DNA of 64,000 bases. It comes from a virus. Positions 14,337-22,103 of this stretch are shown one piece after another (within the stretch, counting starts at the first letter, position 1; each line of letters starts with the position of its first letter). The notes below the pieces were generated by a model that was not told the origin of the DNA, made no database searches, and was given only the letters and a program-made list of their open reading frames with translations. The position numbers and the translations under genes were made by a program. Where the stretch lies: positions 1 through 64,000 of the IMG/VR virus record IMGVR_UViG_3300028840_003967. One strand, 5' to 3'.

Positions 14337-15305
14337 CTAATCCTCGTCCATCTCCGCGCCTTCGCTCAGACGGCCACGAATGACCTTCTTTGCTTCCTTA
14401 CTCTTTAGCGGAGCGTAGTATTTCTTGAACCTCTTCGTGAGATTCGGCAGTTTCTTTTCGTCGGCCTTTGCCGGACTCTTCTTTTCCGGCCAGAAAGTGT
14501 AGGCCACATTCCGCCGTTCCCCGGTTCGGCTGACTTCAACGAGCCACAGAGGCAGCTTGTCCTTTTTCTTCTTGCGGATCATCTGAATCTGTTTGTGCCG
14601 CGCTTCGTTGACTTCGTAGAATCTCGAATTCATCCTCACGACTTTCTTCGTCGCTCTCGAACGATATTTAGTGAAGTCAACGACTTCGTACAGGAAGACG
14701 ACGGAACGAGGGATATTCTGTTGACAGAACAGACACGAGTCTTTTTCCGAACAAGTGTACTTCGGAAAGACAGCCTTTCCCCCTCTGCTGCGAGACGGAA
14801 CCGTGTGCATGAACAGCATGGCAATCGGTTCGTTGCTGCGAAAGCGGAAAGTCTTCTTGTCCTCCTTCTCGGTGAGATAGGTCACAGGACGAAAACTTGC
14901 AGCGACTTCTTTCTGATGTGTTTTTAGGCGGCGATCCGCCTTCTTCCCACGATGATACCAACCTTCATCGTCGTCTTCCTTGTCTTCGTCCTCACTTTCC
15001 TCATCCTCATCCTCATCCTCTTCGTCTTCCTCATCCTCCTCATCTTCGTCTTCTTCGTCTTCCTCATCCTCGTCCTCTTCCTCTTCATCCTCCTCGTCTT
15101 CTTCATCCTCCTCTTCGTCCTCTTCCTCTTCTTCGTCTTCCTCCTCTTCGTCCTCTTCGTCCTCTTCATCTTCTTCAACTTCAACTTCTTCGTCGTCGTC
15201 TTCTTCCTCTTCGTCCTCTTCATCTTCGACAGGACGAGCAGCCTTGCGCTTCTTTTTCTTCGTCTTTTTCCGTGACTTCTTACTTCGGCGAGTCCTTTTT
15301 GCCAT
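14337..15305 (-). CDS. ssDNA-binding-like protein with a very long acidic tract
   Basis: 322 residues from the ATG at 15305 (AAAGGAG upstream). A Lys/Arg N-terminus is followed by about 90 residues of nearly pure Asp/Glu (27-115). The C-terminal half is an ordered domain with a CSEKDSCLFC zinc-type cluster and aromatic/basic strands (TFRFRSNEPIAMLFMHTVPS). The zinc site, basic aromatic strands and place between primase and polymerase fit a phage single-stranded-DNA-binding protein. Unusually, the acidic segment is internal, not C-terminal as in gp32 or SSB. The family call is an inference. Confidence 0.6.
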   Translation of the reverse strand: MAKRTRRSKKSRKKTKKKKRKAARPVEDEEDEEEEDDDEEVEVEEDEEDEEDEEEEDEEEEEDEEEDEEDEEDEEEEDEDEEDEEDEDEEDEEDEEDEDEDEESEDEDKEDDDEGWYHRGKKADRRLKTHQKEVAASFRPVTYLTEKEDKKTFRFRSNEPIAMLFMHTVPSRSRGGKAVFPKYTCSEKDSCLFCQQNIPRSVVFLYEVVDFTKYRSRATKKVVRMNSRFYEVNEARHKQIQMIRKKKKDKLPLWLVEVSRTGERRNVAYTFWPEKKSPAKADEKKLPNLTKRFKKYYAPLKSKEAKKVIRGRLSEGAEMDED

Positions 15306-15468
15306 GACTGCGTGCTCCTTTCTCTCTGTATGCCTCGACAATCTCCCGCAACGTTCTTGCCACTGACGGCCTTCCCCCGTCCCGTTTGGCCCGTTCCTTC
15401 GCTTCACGCTTCAGAAAAGCAAACTGTTCCTTGCTGAACTGACCCATGTAGCGGATAAAAGCGGACAC
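15280..15468 (-). CDS. Ribbon-helix-helix DNA-binding protein
   Basis: 62 residues from a GTG at 15468 with GGAAGGGGG nine bases upstream (an ATG at 15447 is an alternative). SVARTLREIVEAYREKG fits the second helix and turn of an Arc/CopG-type fold, preceded by a helix (KEQFAFLKREAKERA). It follows the best promoter candidate in the window and is the first gene of that transcript, so it may autoregulate. It overlaps the next gene by 26 bases. Confidence 0.6.
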   Translation of the reverse strand: MSAFIRYMGQFSKEQFAFLKREAKERAKRDGGRPSVARTLREIVEAYREKGARSHGKKDSPK

Positions 15469-15502
15469 ACTTCCCCCTTCCTGCCGACGTAAGCCAGTCC
15501 AC

Positions 15503-15530
15503 ACTATAGCAGACTGATAGCGTGCTGCAA
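15503..15530 (-). promoter_or_regulatory. Candidate sigma70-type promoter
   Basis: Minus-strand TTGCAG and TATAGT separated by 16 bases, with a predicted start about 30 bases before the GTG of the ribbon-helix-helix gene. It would drive the ssDNA-binding-like, polymerase and recombination genes. Confidence 0.5.
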
Positions 15531-15549
15531 GCAGTAAAAACATATTCTC

Positions 15550-16503
15550 CTAAACTCCTAGCCAGTTGGAACTTGTGAGGGCTTTAATGATCTGGAGATG
15601 GCTGCAAGAGCCAGGGTCTTCTTCCGGCCAGCGAACGTGCTTCAGGGGGCAGGAGCTACCCAATGTCATTTCCAGTATCGTCGTTCCCTCGTTGCCGTCC
15701 TCGTCATTGTCCAGTCCACCAACGAACGGTCCACCGATCTCCCGCAACTGTTTAACTTGGGCCTTTGAAACTTTGCAGTTCCCCAACCCGACGCCCAACA
15801 TCCGGGTCTGCTTGTACGTCTGACTCACTCGTATGGCATCGATTTCGCCCTCCACAATGACGTAGGCCAACGGTTCGTATCTCTGCCACTTCATGTGGCC
15901 AAAAAAGAGATGGTTGCTTTTCTTCAGCCCGAAGTATGGCATGTATCGTGGGATGCCGCTTTTGTTCACAATCGATCTTCCAGTGCATCCATAGAAATTC
16001 CCATCCGAATCATACCACGGAAACATCACACGATACTGTTCAAGATCGTAGCCAATCTCGTGAAAAGTCTTGGTTAGTGTACCGGATTTTCGGTACAACA
16101 CCCCACGCTGCCGAAGGTACGCATGAGCGAGTTCGAGATTCTCTCTTGACGTGAAGGGCGCATATCTCGAAGGCAAGACGATCTCGATTTGCTTCTTGTC
16201 TTTGCACGCGAAAAGAAGATTCTCCCTGTCAGTGAGTTCTATCCCGTACTCACCAAAGTCCTCTATGAACTCAAGCGCCTTCTCAAGAGTGAACTTCTTC
16301 AGTCGAGCTACGAGCGTGAGGAGCGTGCCGGAAGCCCTGCACCCGTAGCAATTGAATATCAGTTTCTCCGTGCTCACGCCGAACGAAGGACGATGCTCGT
16401 CATGGAAGGGACAAAGGCCGGTTATCTCGTTCCCCCTTGAAGTCATCTTCAGCCGCTCGATCTTCAACGTGTCCAACAAAAACATGAGTTCGTCACTTTC
16501 CAT
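15550..16503 (-). CDS. DnaG-type DNA primase
   Basis: 317 residues from the ATG at 16503 (AGGAG six bases upstream). The N-terminal CHC2-type zinc finger is CPFHDEHRPSF...CYGC (residues 31-56). The RNA-polymerase domain follows, and the TOPRIM strand YVIVEGEIDAI carries the catalytic Glu with a downstream GLDNDEDG for the metal-binding Asp pair. It lacks a DnaB-binding C-terminal helicase-interaction domain. It makes primers for the polymerase and works with the DnaB-type helicase encoded at 17819-19093. One of the repeated palindromes lies inside it (16078-16097). Confidence 0.92.
   Translation of the reverse strand: MESDELMFLLDTLKIERLKMTSRGNEITGLCPFHDEHRPSFGVSTEKLIFNCYGCRASGTLLTLVARLKKFTLEKALEFIEDFGEYGIELTDRENLLFACKDKKQIEIVLPSRYAPFTSRENLELAHAYLRQRGVLYRKSGTLTKTFHEIGYDLEQYRVMFPWYDSDGNFYGCTGRSIVNKSGIPRYMPYFGLKKSNHLFFGHMKWQRYEPLAYVIVEGEIDAIRVSQTYKQTRMLGVGLGNCKVSKAQVKQLREIGGPFVGGLDNDEDGNEGTTILEMTLGSSCPLKHVRWPEEDPGSCSHLQIIKALTSSNWLGV
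16078..16097. promoter_or_regulatory. Palindromic site A of a four-member set (TGTACCGG-ATTT-TCGGTACA)
   Basis: Near-perfect dyad within the primase gene. The same TGTACCGA-N4-TCGGTACA architecture with an AT-rich spacer recurs at 23847, 47685 and 49369. Likely an operator or stoperator for an unidentified phage DNA-binding protein. Confidence 0.55.
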
Positions 16504-16513
16504 CACGTTCTCC

Positions 16514-16954
16514 TCAAAACGAATTAGAGGCTTCCCCATGTTTAGCGTGCCATTGACTATGGTGTGCAACACAAAGCCATCTTACGTTAAGTGGTTTAGC
16601 GTAATCGTCGTGATGTGCATGAACTTTTTTTGATCCACAAATTACACACGGTTGACGAGATAACTTCCCATTTTTAATAGCACGAAAAACAATGCATGTA
16701 GCCTTATTCTTATTCGGATAGCGTATTACATACTTTTTACCGTAATCTGGCGATTGTCTATTTCCCCGTTTTCTATCGAACGCCCGATAATACTCAATCC
16801 GTTTAAGTCTGTTTGCTTTAACATCTTTTTTCGTACATTTCTTACACTTATTCACACACCCGTCGCGCATTTCTCTGTGCGCATAAAAATCACACAGCTT
16901 TTGTCGCTTCCCACACTTGAAACATATTTTCGTTTTTTTCGTTTTTTTCTTCAT
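16514..16954 (-). CDS. HNH-type zinc-finger nuclease, putative
   Basis: 146 residues after AGGAGG. CFKCGKRQKLCDF and CVNKCKKC form a zinc site at the N-terminus. The C-terminal half has CVICGSKKVHAHHDDYAKPL and LCVAHHSQWHAKHG, the Cys/His arrangement of small phage HNH/ParB-like nucleases with two zinc knuckles. Unlike the two other HNH genes it lacks NUMOD4 and a helix-turn-helix. The DNA is more AT-rich than its neighbours, so it may be a recent arrival between primase and its partners. Mobile-element status is plausible but unproven. Confidence 0.75.
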   Translation of the reverse strand: MKKKTKKTKICFKCGKRQKLCDFYAHREMRDGCVNKCKKCTKKDVKANRLKRIEYYRAFDRKRGNRQSPDYGKKYVIRYPNKNKATCIVFRAIKNGKLSRQPCVICGSKKVHAHHDDYAKPLNVRWLCVAHHSQWHAKHGEASNSF

Positions 16955-16993
16955 CTCAACACCTCCTGCCTTTCTATGTACAAAAGTATTTTC

Positions 16994-17815
16994 TCAGAAA
17001 GGAGCTACGTCGTCCGGTTTTTTCGCCAACAGTTCGGGAAACTCCTTGAATCCCTTCGGCCTAGTGTATGAGTACACAGGAAACGAATGCACAGGAAACG
17101 ACACGTCCTCGAATCGAACTTCAGCACCTTCCACAACACGATTCGGAGATTTCACAACATACTCATCCCATTCTGCTATATCGAAACACAAGTCCTCCAC
17201 AAACGCTTGAAAAGGCGCGTCTCTCAGCTTCTCCAGAAAACGGTGTCCGATCTGAATCACTTTATACTCCTCTCCCTTTTCATTGCGCCAAGTCTGATAC
17301 TCCCGATAATAGCACGTATCCGGCTCCTCTCGGCAAATACGGTCTATGATCGTCCAATGAATGATGTCCAAGCACTTGACGCTGGCTAGGACTCTCTCGA
17401 TCATGTGCCGGACGTTCTTGGACTCTTTCACCAAATTGAGAGCCGTGTACGTCCACAGGTAGTACACCACCTGATAGTTCTCCCCCTCGTAAGCATGTTC
17501 CTTTACGAGTTCTTCGTACAAGTCGAATTGCATACTGGACAACTTGAAACAATGACTTCTCTGTGCCGCTTTGCTTTCGATATACGTCCTAGTGCCGCTG
17601 TTGAGAAGATCGGGACAAAGGTCGTTGTCCGAATCCGTGGTCAGACGCTTCCACCGGTTTCCGCCGATCACAAGAGACAGGCGTTCGAAAATCTCCCCCG
17701 TAAGCTGCGCCGCGAACTGAGGCTTATTCACTTTGTTCCTCAACGTGATTCCAGGAAACAGATATGACCCATCCGCGTCACGTTTCCTGTAACGCCGCGT
17801 CACTCGTATGTTCAT
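16994..17815 (-). CDS. Putative PD-(D/E)XK-fold protein next to the helicase
   Basis: 273 residues. The segment DSDNDLCPDLLNSGTRTYIESKAA places an Asp, a beta-turn and an E-S-K triad in the order of a restriction-endonuclease fold; a YEELVKEHAY helix follows. The C-terminal half (PNRVVEGAEVRFEDVSFP) is unassigned. It begins right after the helicase stop, with GGAG in the helicase's last codons. A nuclease role in recombination or replication is inferred from one motif only. Confidence 0.55.
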   Translation of the reverse strand: MNIRVTRRYRKRDADGSYLFPGITLRNKVNKPQFAAQLTGEIFERLSLVIGGNRWKRLTTDSDNDLCPDLLNSGTRTYIESKAAQRSHCFKLSSMQFDLYEELVKEHAYEGENYQVVYYLWTYTALNLVKESKNVRHMIERVLASVKCLDIIHWTIIDRICREEPDTCYYREYQTWRNEKGEEYKVIQIGHRFLEKLRDAPFQAFVEDLCFDIAEWDEYVVKSPNRVVEGAEVRFEDVSFPVHSFPVYSYTRPKGFKEFPELLAKKPDDVAPF

Positions 17816-17818
17816 GGC

Positions 17819-19093
17819 TCACTCCATGATTTTGCGCATCTTGAACATCTTCCCTTTCTTCCCGCCCCGTGCTGCCCCTATTTCGCCAAGGTCAACAGGC
17901 TTCATGTTCATGTTGATGTGAACTTCCCCGTACTGCGTGTTCCTTCCCTTGATGATCTTGAGCACTCTAAACGGCCTATCTCTTCCTTCAGGCGCGATTA
18001 GTTCCAACACGATGTCCGATTCCTGTCCCACGGTATCGGACCAAGAAAGCGTTGCCACGCCGCCGCCTTTCTTCTTCCCTTCGGCTTGACGGTTCAACTG
18101 AACGGTTTGTAGGAAGAGAACTTTCCTAGCTTTCGCAATGCGCTTCGCTGTTCGAACGACCTTTATCAAGCGTTGGACTTCATCCCGAACGCCCGTGACT
18201 TCGTAGTGATAGATTCCGTCCACGAGAACAACATCGGGACCAAAGTTGTCGATCTCCCGCACAAGGCTGTCCAATCCTTGCGCCTCTATACTTTCTTCCC
18301 CGACGATCTGAATGACACCGCTGCACTTCTTCCTTGCCCGCAAACGCTTCTTGTATCGCTTTCTCTGGACGGGCTTCAAGGAACCACTCAGGAAATCCGT
18401 CCAGTTTAGTCTCGCGTCTATCGCGTCCAAACGATCCTCAAACTCTTGTTCGGACATTTCCTTTGTGATAATCAGCACCTTCGCCCCGCTCCAAAAGTAA
18501 TGCAGCGCGAACTTCAACAAGAGCCAACTCTTTCCGATGCCGAGACGTGCCGCTATCGTGATAAGATTTTCAGGTCGAAGAGATATGATGTACTTGTTCA
18601 ATTTCGGATACGGTGTATCAAAAACATCTCCGCTCATAAGCTGCTTCCTTCGTCGCACCACGGCGTTCTTGTAGCGCAACGTTCCTTTTTTCTTCCAATC
18701 GAGCGCCTTTGACGACGTGTGCAATGCCGTTGTTTCCAACCCTATCCGCAATTCGGAAATCGCTTTCGATACATCGCCTTGATCGATCAAAGGCGATATG
18801 TTTTTGCTGAGTTCCTTCAAGCGAATCAGGTTCTCACGCTCGACTAGTTGATCGCAGTAATACTCCATCCCTTCCTTCGTAGTGACAATCTTGAAGTCCT
18901 TGAACTTCCGCTTGAACGCGGCCTTGCTAGGCGGCTTGCCGTACTTCTCTTCGAAGTCTTGCAGAAAATTGAAATGCGCCGTGTACGTGTGGAACATGTC
19001 GCTCACGAATCCATACGCAGCAAACTTCGCTCTCGTTGCCTTGTTTCCGCGAAGCCAACGCGAGAGCACAAGGCGTTCAATGTTGACAGCCAC
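17819..19093 (-). CDS. DnaB-type replicative helicase
   Basis: 424 residues from a GTG at 19093, which has AGGAGG seven bases upstream; the longer open frame overlaps the glycosylase gene and looks non-coding. A helical N-terminal domain precedes the RecA-like core. Walker A is ARLGIGKSWL, the KEMS motif is TKEMSEQEFEDRLDA, Walker B is PDVVLVDGIYH, and an Arg/Gln sensor region follows (LFLQTVQLNRQAEG). It unwinds the fork 5'-3' with the primase and the loader encoded at 20115-20726. Confidence 0.9.
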   Translation of the reverse strand: MAVNIERLVLSRWLRGNKATRAKFAAYGFVSDMFHTYTAHFNFLQDFEEKYGKPPSKAAFKRKFKDFKIVTTKEGMEYYCDQLVERENLIRLKELSKNISPLIDQGDVSKAISELRIGLETTALHTSSKALDWKKKGTLRYKNAVVRRRKQLMSGDVFDTPYPKLNKYIISLRPENLITIAARLGIGKSWLLLKFALHYFWSGAKVLIITKEMSEQEFEDRLDAIDARLNWTDFLSGSLKPVQRKRYKKRLRARKKCSGVIQIVGEESIEAQGLDSLVREIDNFGPDVVLVDGIYHYEVTGVRDEVQRLIKVVRTAKRIAKARKVLFLQTVQLNRQAEGKKKGGGVATLSWSDTVGQESDIVLELIAPEGRDRPFRVLKIIKGRNTQYGEVHINMNMKPVDLGEIGAARGGKKGKMFKMRKIME

Positions 19094-19104
19094 GCGGTTT
19101 CCTC

Positions 19105-19779
19105 CTATCCCAACGGCAGCTTCCACCGGATTGTCGTTTTCTTGTGCTTGAAGTTCACGATCACTTTCCTCATCGCCTTCCAGAAGGCTTCCCACTCGTC
19201 TTCTCTTCCGCGATTGTACATGATGGCGGCAGGATGAAGGGACTTCACAAAGCTAACGCCGCCGATCTTCAGATTCGCGGGAATGTGAGTCAGCGCAAAA
19301 ACGCTTTCTGTCGCGCTGTTCCCTAGAAGAATCACGAGTCGAGGACGCGCGGCCCTCAGGATGCTTTGAAGCCGTGGCCTGCAATTCTCCAACTCTTTCG
19401 ACGTGGGTCGTCTGTTCTTCACTCGGTTGAAGTCGTTGCACGGGCGGCATCCGAGCGCATTAGTTATAAAGCAGTTCGAGTTCTTTCCCTTGTACCGGAG
19501 TTTGGCTCTTCGCATCGCGTTGTCGAGATTTTCTCCACACTCCCCGACAAACGGGACGCCTTCCTCGTCTTCCACTCTCCCCGGCGCTTCGCCAACCAAG
19601 ACGATGCCGCTATCCAGTTTTCCTTTCCCCCAAACCATGTTGGTCCGGTAAGCGGAAAACTCGCATTTCATACAACGACGCCACTTGTTTTGAACATCAC
19701 ACAACTTCTCAAAAGATGATTTCTTCTCGTATTGAATTGAAGACAGACAGCCAATCCCCTTCAGGGTACTCGTAGACAT
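19105..19779 (-). CDS. Family-4-type uracil-DNA glycosylase
   Basis: 224 residues. Iron-sulfur cysteines occur in the CMKC pair and the CRPC pair. Catalytic motif 1 is GEAPGRVEDEEGVPFVG, motif 2 is ITNALGCRPCNDFNR, and the DNA-intercalating loop is SLHPAAIMY. The spacing fits thermostable-type family 4/5 enzymes. It excises uracil from DNA. The gene overlaps its upstream neighbour by 71 bases; no later start codon fits. It is one of two glycosylase-fold genes in this replication block (see 22104-22682). Confidence 0.88.
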   Translation of the reverse strand: MSTSTLKGIGCLSSIQYEKKSSFEKLCDVQNKWRRCMKCEFSAYRTNMVWGKGKLDSGIVLVGEAPGRVEDEEGVPFVGECGENLDNAMRRAKLRYKGKNSNCFITNALGCRPCNDFNRVKNRRPTSKELENCRPRLQSILRAARPRLVILLGNSATESVFALTHIPANLKIGGVSFVKSLHPAAIMYNRGREDEWEAFWKAMRKVIVNFKHKKTTIRWKLPLG

Positions 19780-20131
19780 CGTTGTATTCCCCTTTCCACA
19801 GTCGTTGCGGGATGTTGCTGTGAATGGTGTGAGGAAAGAACCTGTCCCTGAACATTTCGAACTCGGCTTTACAAGACGTTCGAATCAGGTAGTTGTAACA
19901 AGCGGGTTCAATCACTTTCTCCGCGAGCTGAAGCCGCCAGATTTCATAGTCACAAAGCAAACAAACCACGGCGACCTTTTTCAACTGAATCGCCATGTAC
20001 TCCGCGTCTATGTTCGCCATGTCCAACGGACGTGCAAACGGTTTCATCACTTTCCATTTCGGCGGCGGCTTCAGCAACAAGACATCTACGTCGAGCGCGA
20101 AAAGCGGTAGAGACTCATTCGTCAGTGCCAT
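19709..20131 (-). CDS. Hypothetical protein
   Basis: 140 residues from the second of two close ATGs (GAGGG upstream). A mixed domain with several Cys and aromatic residues (VVCLLCDYEIWRLQLAE) and an acidic, Tyr-rich end. No family recognised. It overlaps the helicase loader by 17 bases and the glycosylase by 71 bases; the context suggests replication. Confidence 0.6.
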   Translation of the reverse strand: MALTNESLPLFALDVDVLLLKPPPKWKVMKPFARPLDMANIDAEYMAIQLKKVAVVCLLCDYEIWRLQLAEKVIEPACYNYLIRTSCKAEFEMFRDRFFPHTIHSNIPQRLWKGEYNDVYEYPEGDWLSVFNSIREEIIF

Positions 20132-20726
20132 CGTCATCCCTCACTCGTTTCCGTTTCCACTTTGCCACTCGAATGCAATCAAGCGGCATGAAATTTTCTT
20201 CTAACAATCCCATTACACTGTCTCCAAAAGTCTTTTCAATTTCAATATCGGTCATTCGCGTTGTTACGACTGTTGGAAGAACTTGCTTATCCCTGAATTT
20301 CAGCACGTCATAAAACGCTGCAACCATTCCATCGTTGATAGCATACTTATCCGCTTGATGCTCTAGCTTCAATCCATCAATAATGAGAAAATCTATTCCT
20401 AGGATTTCATCAAACGCTGTTTCATCGAAGTTGCCTGTGTCGAATTTCAAAGCTGTGAGTTCTGAAAGCGAAAGAAGCTGGACTTTGAATCCATAAGCCA
20501 AAGCAGACATGCCGATCAAGTTTGCAAGCAAGCTCTTTCCGCTTTGATCCGCTCCTTGAATCAAAAGTCCTTCGCCCTTTGAAGCCTTGGACTTCATGTA
20601 CTTCATGTAGCTTCGAACAACCTTCCGTTCTTTTGAATTCCCGAGGAAGTTCTTCAACGACTTCCCAAGGAACTTTTTGCTGAAGCCGATTTGAAGCAAC
20701 TGCGTTTCGGTCATTTCAACTTCCAT
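20115..20726 (-). CDS. DnaC-like helicase-loader ATPase
   Basis: 203 residues from the ATG at 20726 (GGGAGG upstream). Walker A GADQSGKSLLAN is near residue 58. Walker B is DFLIIDGL, sensor 1 is PTVVTTR, and a basic C-terminus follows. This is the AAA+ architecture of DnaC/IstB-type loaders. The neighbouring initiator-like gene and the DnaB-type helicase make a loader function likely. Upstream lies the AT-rich palindrome proposed as an origin. Confidence 0.85.
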   Translation of the reverse strand: MEVEMTETQLLQIGFSKKFLGKSLKNFLGNSKERKVVRSYMKYMKSKASKGEGLLIQGADQSGKSLLANLIGMSALAYGFKVQLLSLSELTALKFDTGNFDETAFDEILGIDFLIIDGLKLEHQADKYAINDGMVAAFYDVLKFRDKQVLPTVVTTRMTDIEIEKTFGDSVMGLLEENFMPLDCIRVAKWKRKRVRDDDGTDE

Positions 20727-20784
20727 GTTGAATCCTCCCAAGAACGCGCGCACGCGCATAAAAGAAGACTTCAATGACATCCTC

Positions 20785-20863
20785 TGTTACGATAGTAACA
20801 TAGGTGTCTCTATATATCACGAGCGAAGCGAGTGATATATAGAGACATATTATAATAATTATA
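20785..20863. repeat. Inverted repeats and AT-rich tract, candidate replication origin
   Basis: A perfect 16-base inverted repeat (TGTCTCTATATATCAC and its complement, 20805-20820 and 20832-20847) encloses an 11-base loop that itself can pair (GC-GAA-GC). A second perfect six-base repeat TGTTAC-GATA-GTAACA is at 20785-20800. A run of A/T (TATTATAATAATTATATT) follows at 20848-20863. The region lies between the initiator-like gene and the loader gene and has no coding sequence. It could also be a promoter region: TATAAT occurs on both strands. Confidence 0.6.
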
Positions 20864-20894
20864 TTGCGTATGCAGTGTACTAGTACAAGAAGGT

Positions 20895-21506
20895 CTACAG
20901 GCGAAGACAGATGTTGCTGCGCATTTTGAAAAATGTTTCGGCGTCGTATTCCTGTTTCATTCGAACGAAGTTGTCGGCAAAGAACTCCAACATCAATTTT
21001 GTTTTCTTCCCCCCGAACTCCGTAAGCACTTTTCGAAGCAACGACAAGTGCCTTGTGTTGTCCGATTTCTTGCGCTTGCATTTCTGATCCTTTCGCCTAC
21101 CTAGAAGATCGAAGTAGTGCATCGCGTCCCTTGGTTGCCAATCTCGTGGATTTGAAGTCAAAGACTCCACGACATCGGGATTCTTCGATTCGACAGCCGC
21201 AAAGCGCCAAATCCAAGGCTTGACTTGTGTCTCTCGCTTCAATCCATTCAACCTCAACAACTTCTTCAGCCGCAACTTGTAGACGACCCGGTTTCCTTCC
21301 CCGGCGGATTTCCTCAGCACGCCCATTTCGACCAACTCGCTCAAATGCTTTTGTATCGTTGATCGAGATGTGTTCCTTATCCGCTTTAGCTCATTCAACG
21401 AAGGCAGTTTTCCTCTGTCGAAGTGCAAAAGCATTTCCGTCAGCGTAACTTTGGCTCCGTCGCTCAGGCCGGGACACCTACACACCAAGGCGATGTAGGT
21501 TTCCAC
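20895..21506 (-). CDS. Replication-initiator-like winged-helix protein
   Basis: 203 residues from a GTG at 21506 (GAAGGA upstream). Residues 14-65 form a winged helix (LSDGAKVTLTEMLLHF, SLNELKRIRNTSRSTIQKHLSELVEMGVL). The C-terminal third has a DnaD/phage-O-like helical region ending in DAETFFKMRSNICLRL. This combination is typical of initiators that bind an origin in or beside their own gene and recruit the loader. The AT-rich palindromes at 20785-20863 lie directly downstream. The role is inferred from fold and synteny. Confidence 0.7.
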   Translation of the reverse strand: METYIALVCRCPGLSDGAKVTLTEMLLHFDRGKLPSLNELKRIRNTSRSTIQKHLSELVEMGVLRKSAGEGNRVVYKLRLKKLLRLNGLKRETQVKPWIWRFAAVESKNPDVVESLTSNPRDWQPRDAMHYFDLLGRRKDQKCKRKKSDNTRHLSLLRKVLTEFGGKKTKLMLEFFADNFVRMKQEYDAETFFKMRSNICLRL

Positions 21507-21521
21507 GATCCTTCTCCAAAG

Positions 21522-21779
21522 TTATCTCATTTGCCTCGCAAGTGCACGCAACGCTTTCTTCATGTCAGGCACTTCGACTTCAAGAACCTCGTCAACAGTT
21601 CTCTTCAGCTTCGCGACGGTCTGTTTGACGGATTCTCCTTTCGACGTGTCAATGGCGGCTTTCATTCCTGCCGTTGTTCCCATCGACTGGTATTCATGGC
21701 TCAACTTCACATCTTGCGAGAAAAACACTTCAACGATCTTTCCCGCCTTTTTCTTCGTCAGTTTCTTCTTTACTGTCAT
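21522..21779 (-). CDS. Small helical hypothetical protein
   Basis: 85 residues with GGAG before the ATG. A Lys-rich start and a long C-terminal helix (VKQTVAKLKRTVDEVLEV...). It overlaps the next upstream gene by four bases. No family recognised. Confidence 0.65.
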   Translation of the reverse strand: MTVKKKLTKKKAGKIVEVFFSQDVKLSHEYQSMGTTAGMKAAIDTSKGESVKQTVAKLKRTVDEVLEVEVPDMKKALRALARQMR

Positions 21780-22099
21780 GCCCTAATCTCCTTCTCCAGA
21801 CGTTTCTTGAGCGCCTGTATTTCTGCAAAGACACGCTCTGTAAACTTGGTTTCGCCGAAGCCTTTGCCGGGTTTGACTTGTTCCTCTTCGGCTATGCGCT
21901 CGTAGATTTCAATTTCTCCTTCCGTGTACCAGCGCCAGCCGTCTTTCGTTTTGAGAATCGGTTTGGGAATAACTTTCTTCCATTCCCATCTCCGAATCGT
22001 TTGCGGCCCGCGATGCAACTTCATCCCCAAGTATCTAGGAGAGAATACAGCAACTTCCGCATCTCCAATGAAGACTTTCTTTGTCAATGCTTGTGCCAC
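21776..22099 (-). CDS. MerR/excisionase-like DNA-binding protein
   Basis: 107 residues from a GTG at 22099 with AGGAGG seven bases upstream; the longer open frame lacks a ribosome site. SPRYLGMKLHRGPQTIRRWEWKKVIPKP is a winged-helix turn of the MerR/Xis type, followed by WRWYTEGEIEIYERIAEE, the second MerR helix. A coiled C-terminus follows. It could be a transcriptional regulator or a recombination directionality factor. No integrase is seen in the window. Confidence 0.72.
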   Translation of the reverse strand: MAQALTKKVFIGDAEVAVFSPRYLGMKLHRGPQTIRRWEWKKVIPKPILKTKDGWRWYTEGEIEIYERIAEEEQVKPGKGFGETKFTERVFAEIQALKKRLEKEIRA

Positions 22100-22103
22100 T
22101 GGT

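Noticed and set aside
14980-15366. Poly-Ser open frame on the plus strand
   Set aside because: It is the complementary strand of the Asp/Glu tract; a low-complexity artefact.
16994-17815. A DpdA-type transglycosylase
   Set aside because: No tRNA-guanine-transglycosylase catalytic pattern was found in this gene or elsewhere in the window.
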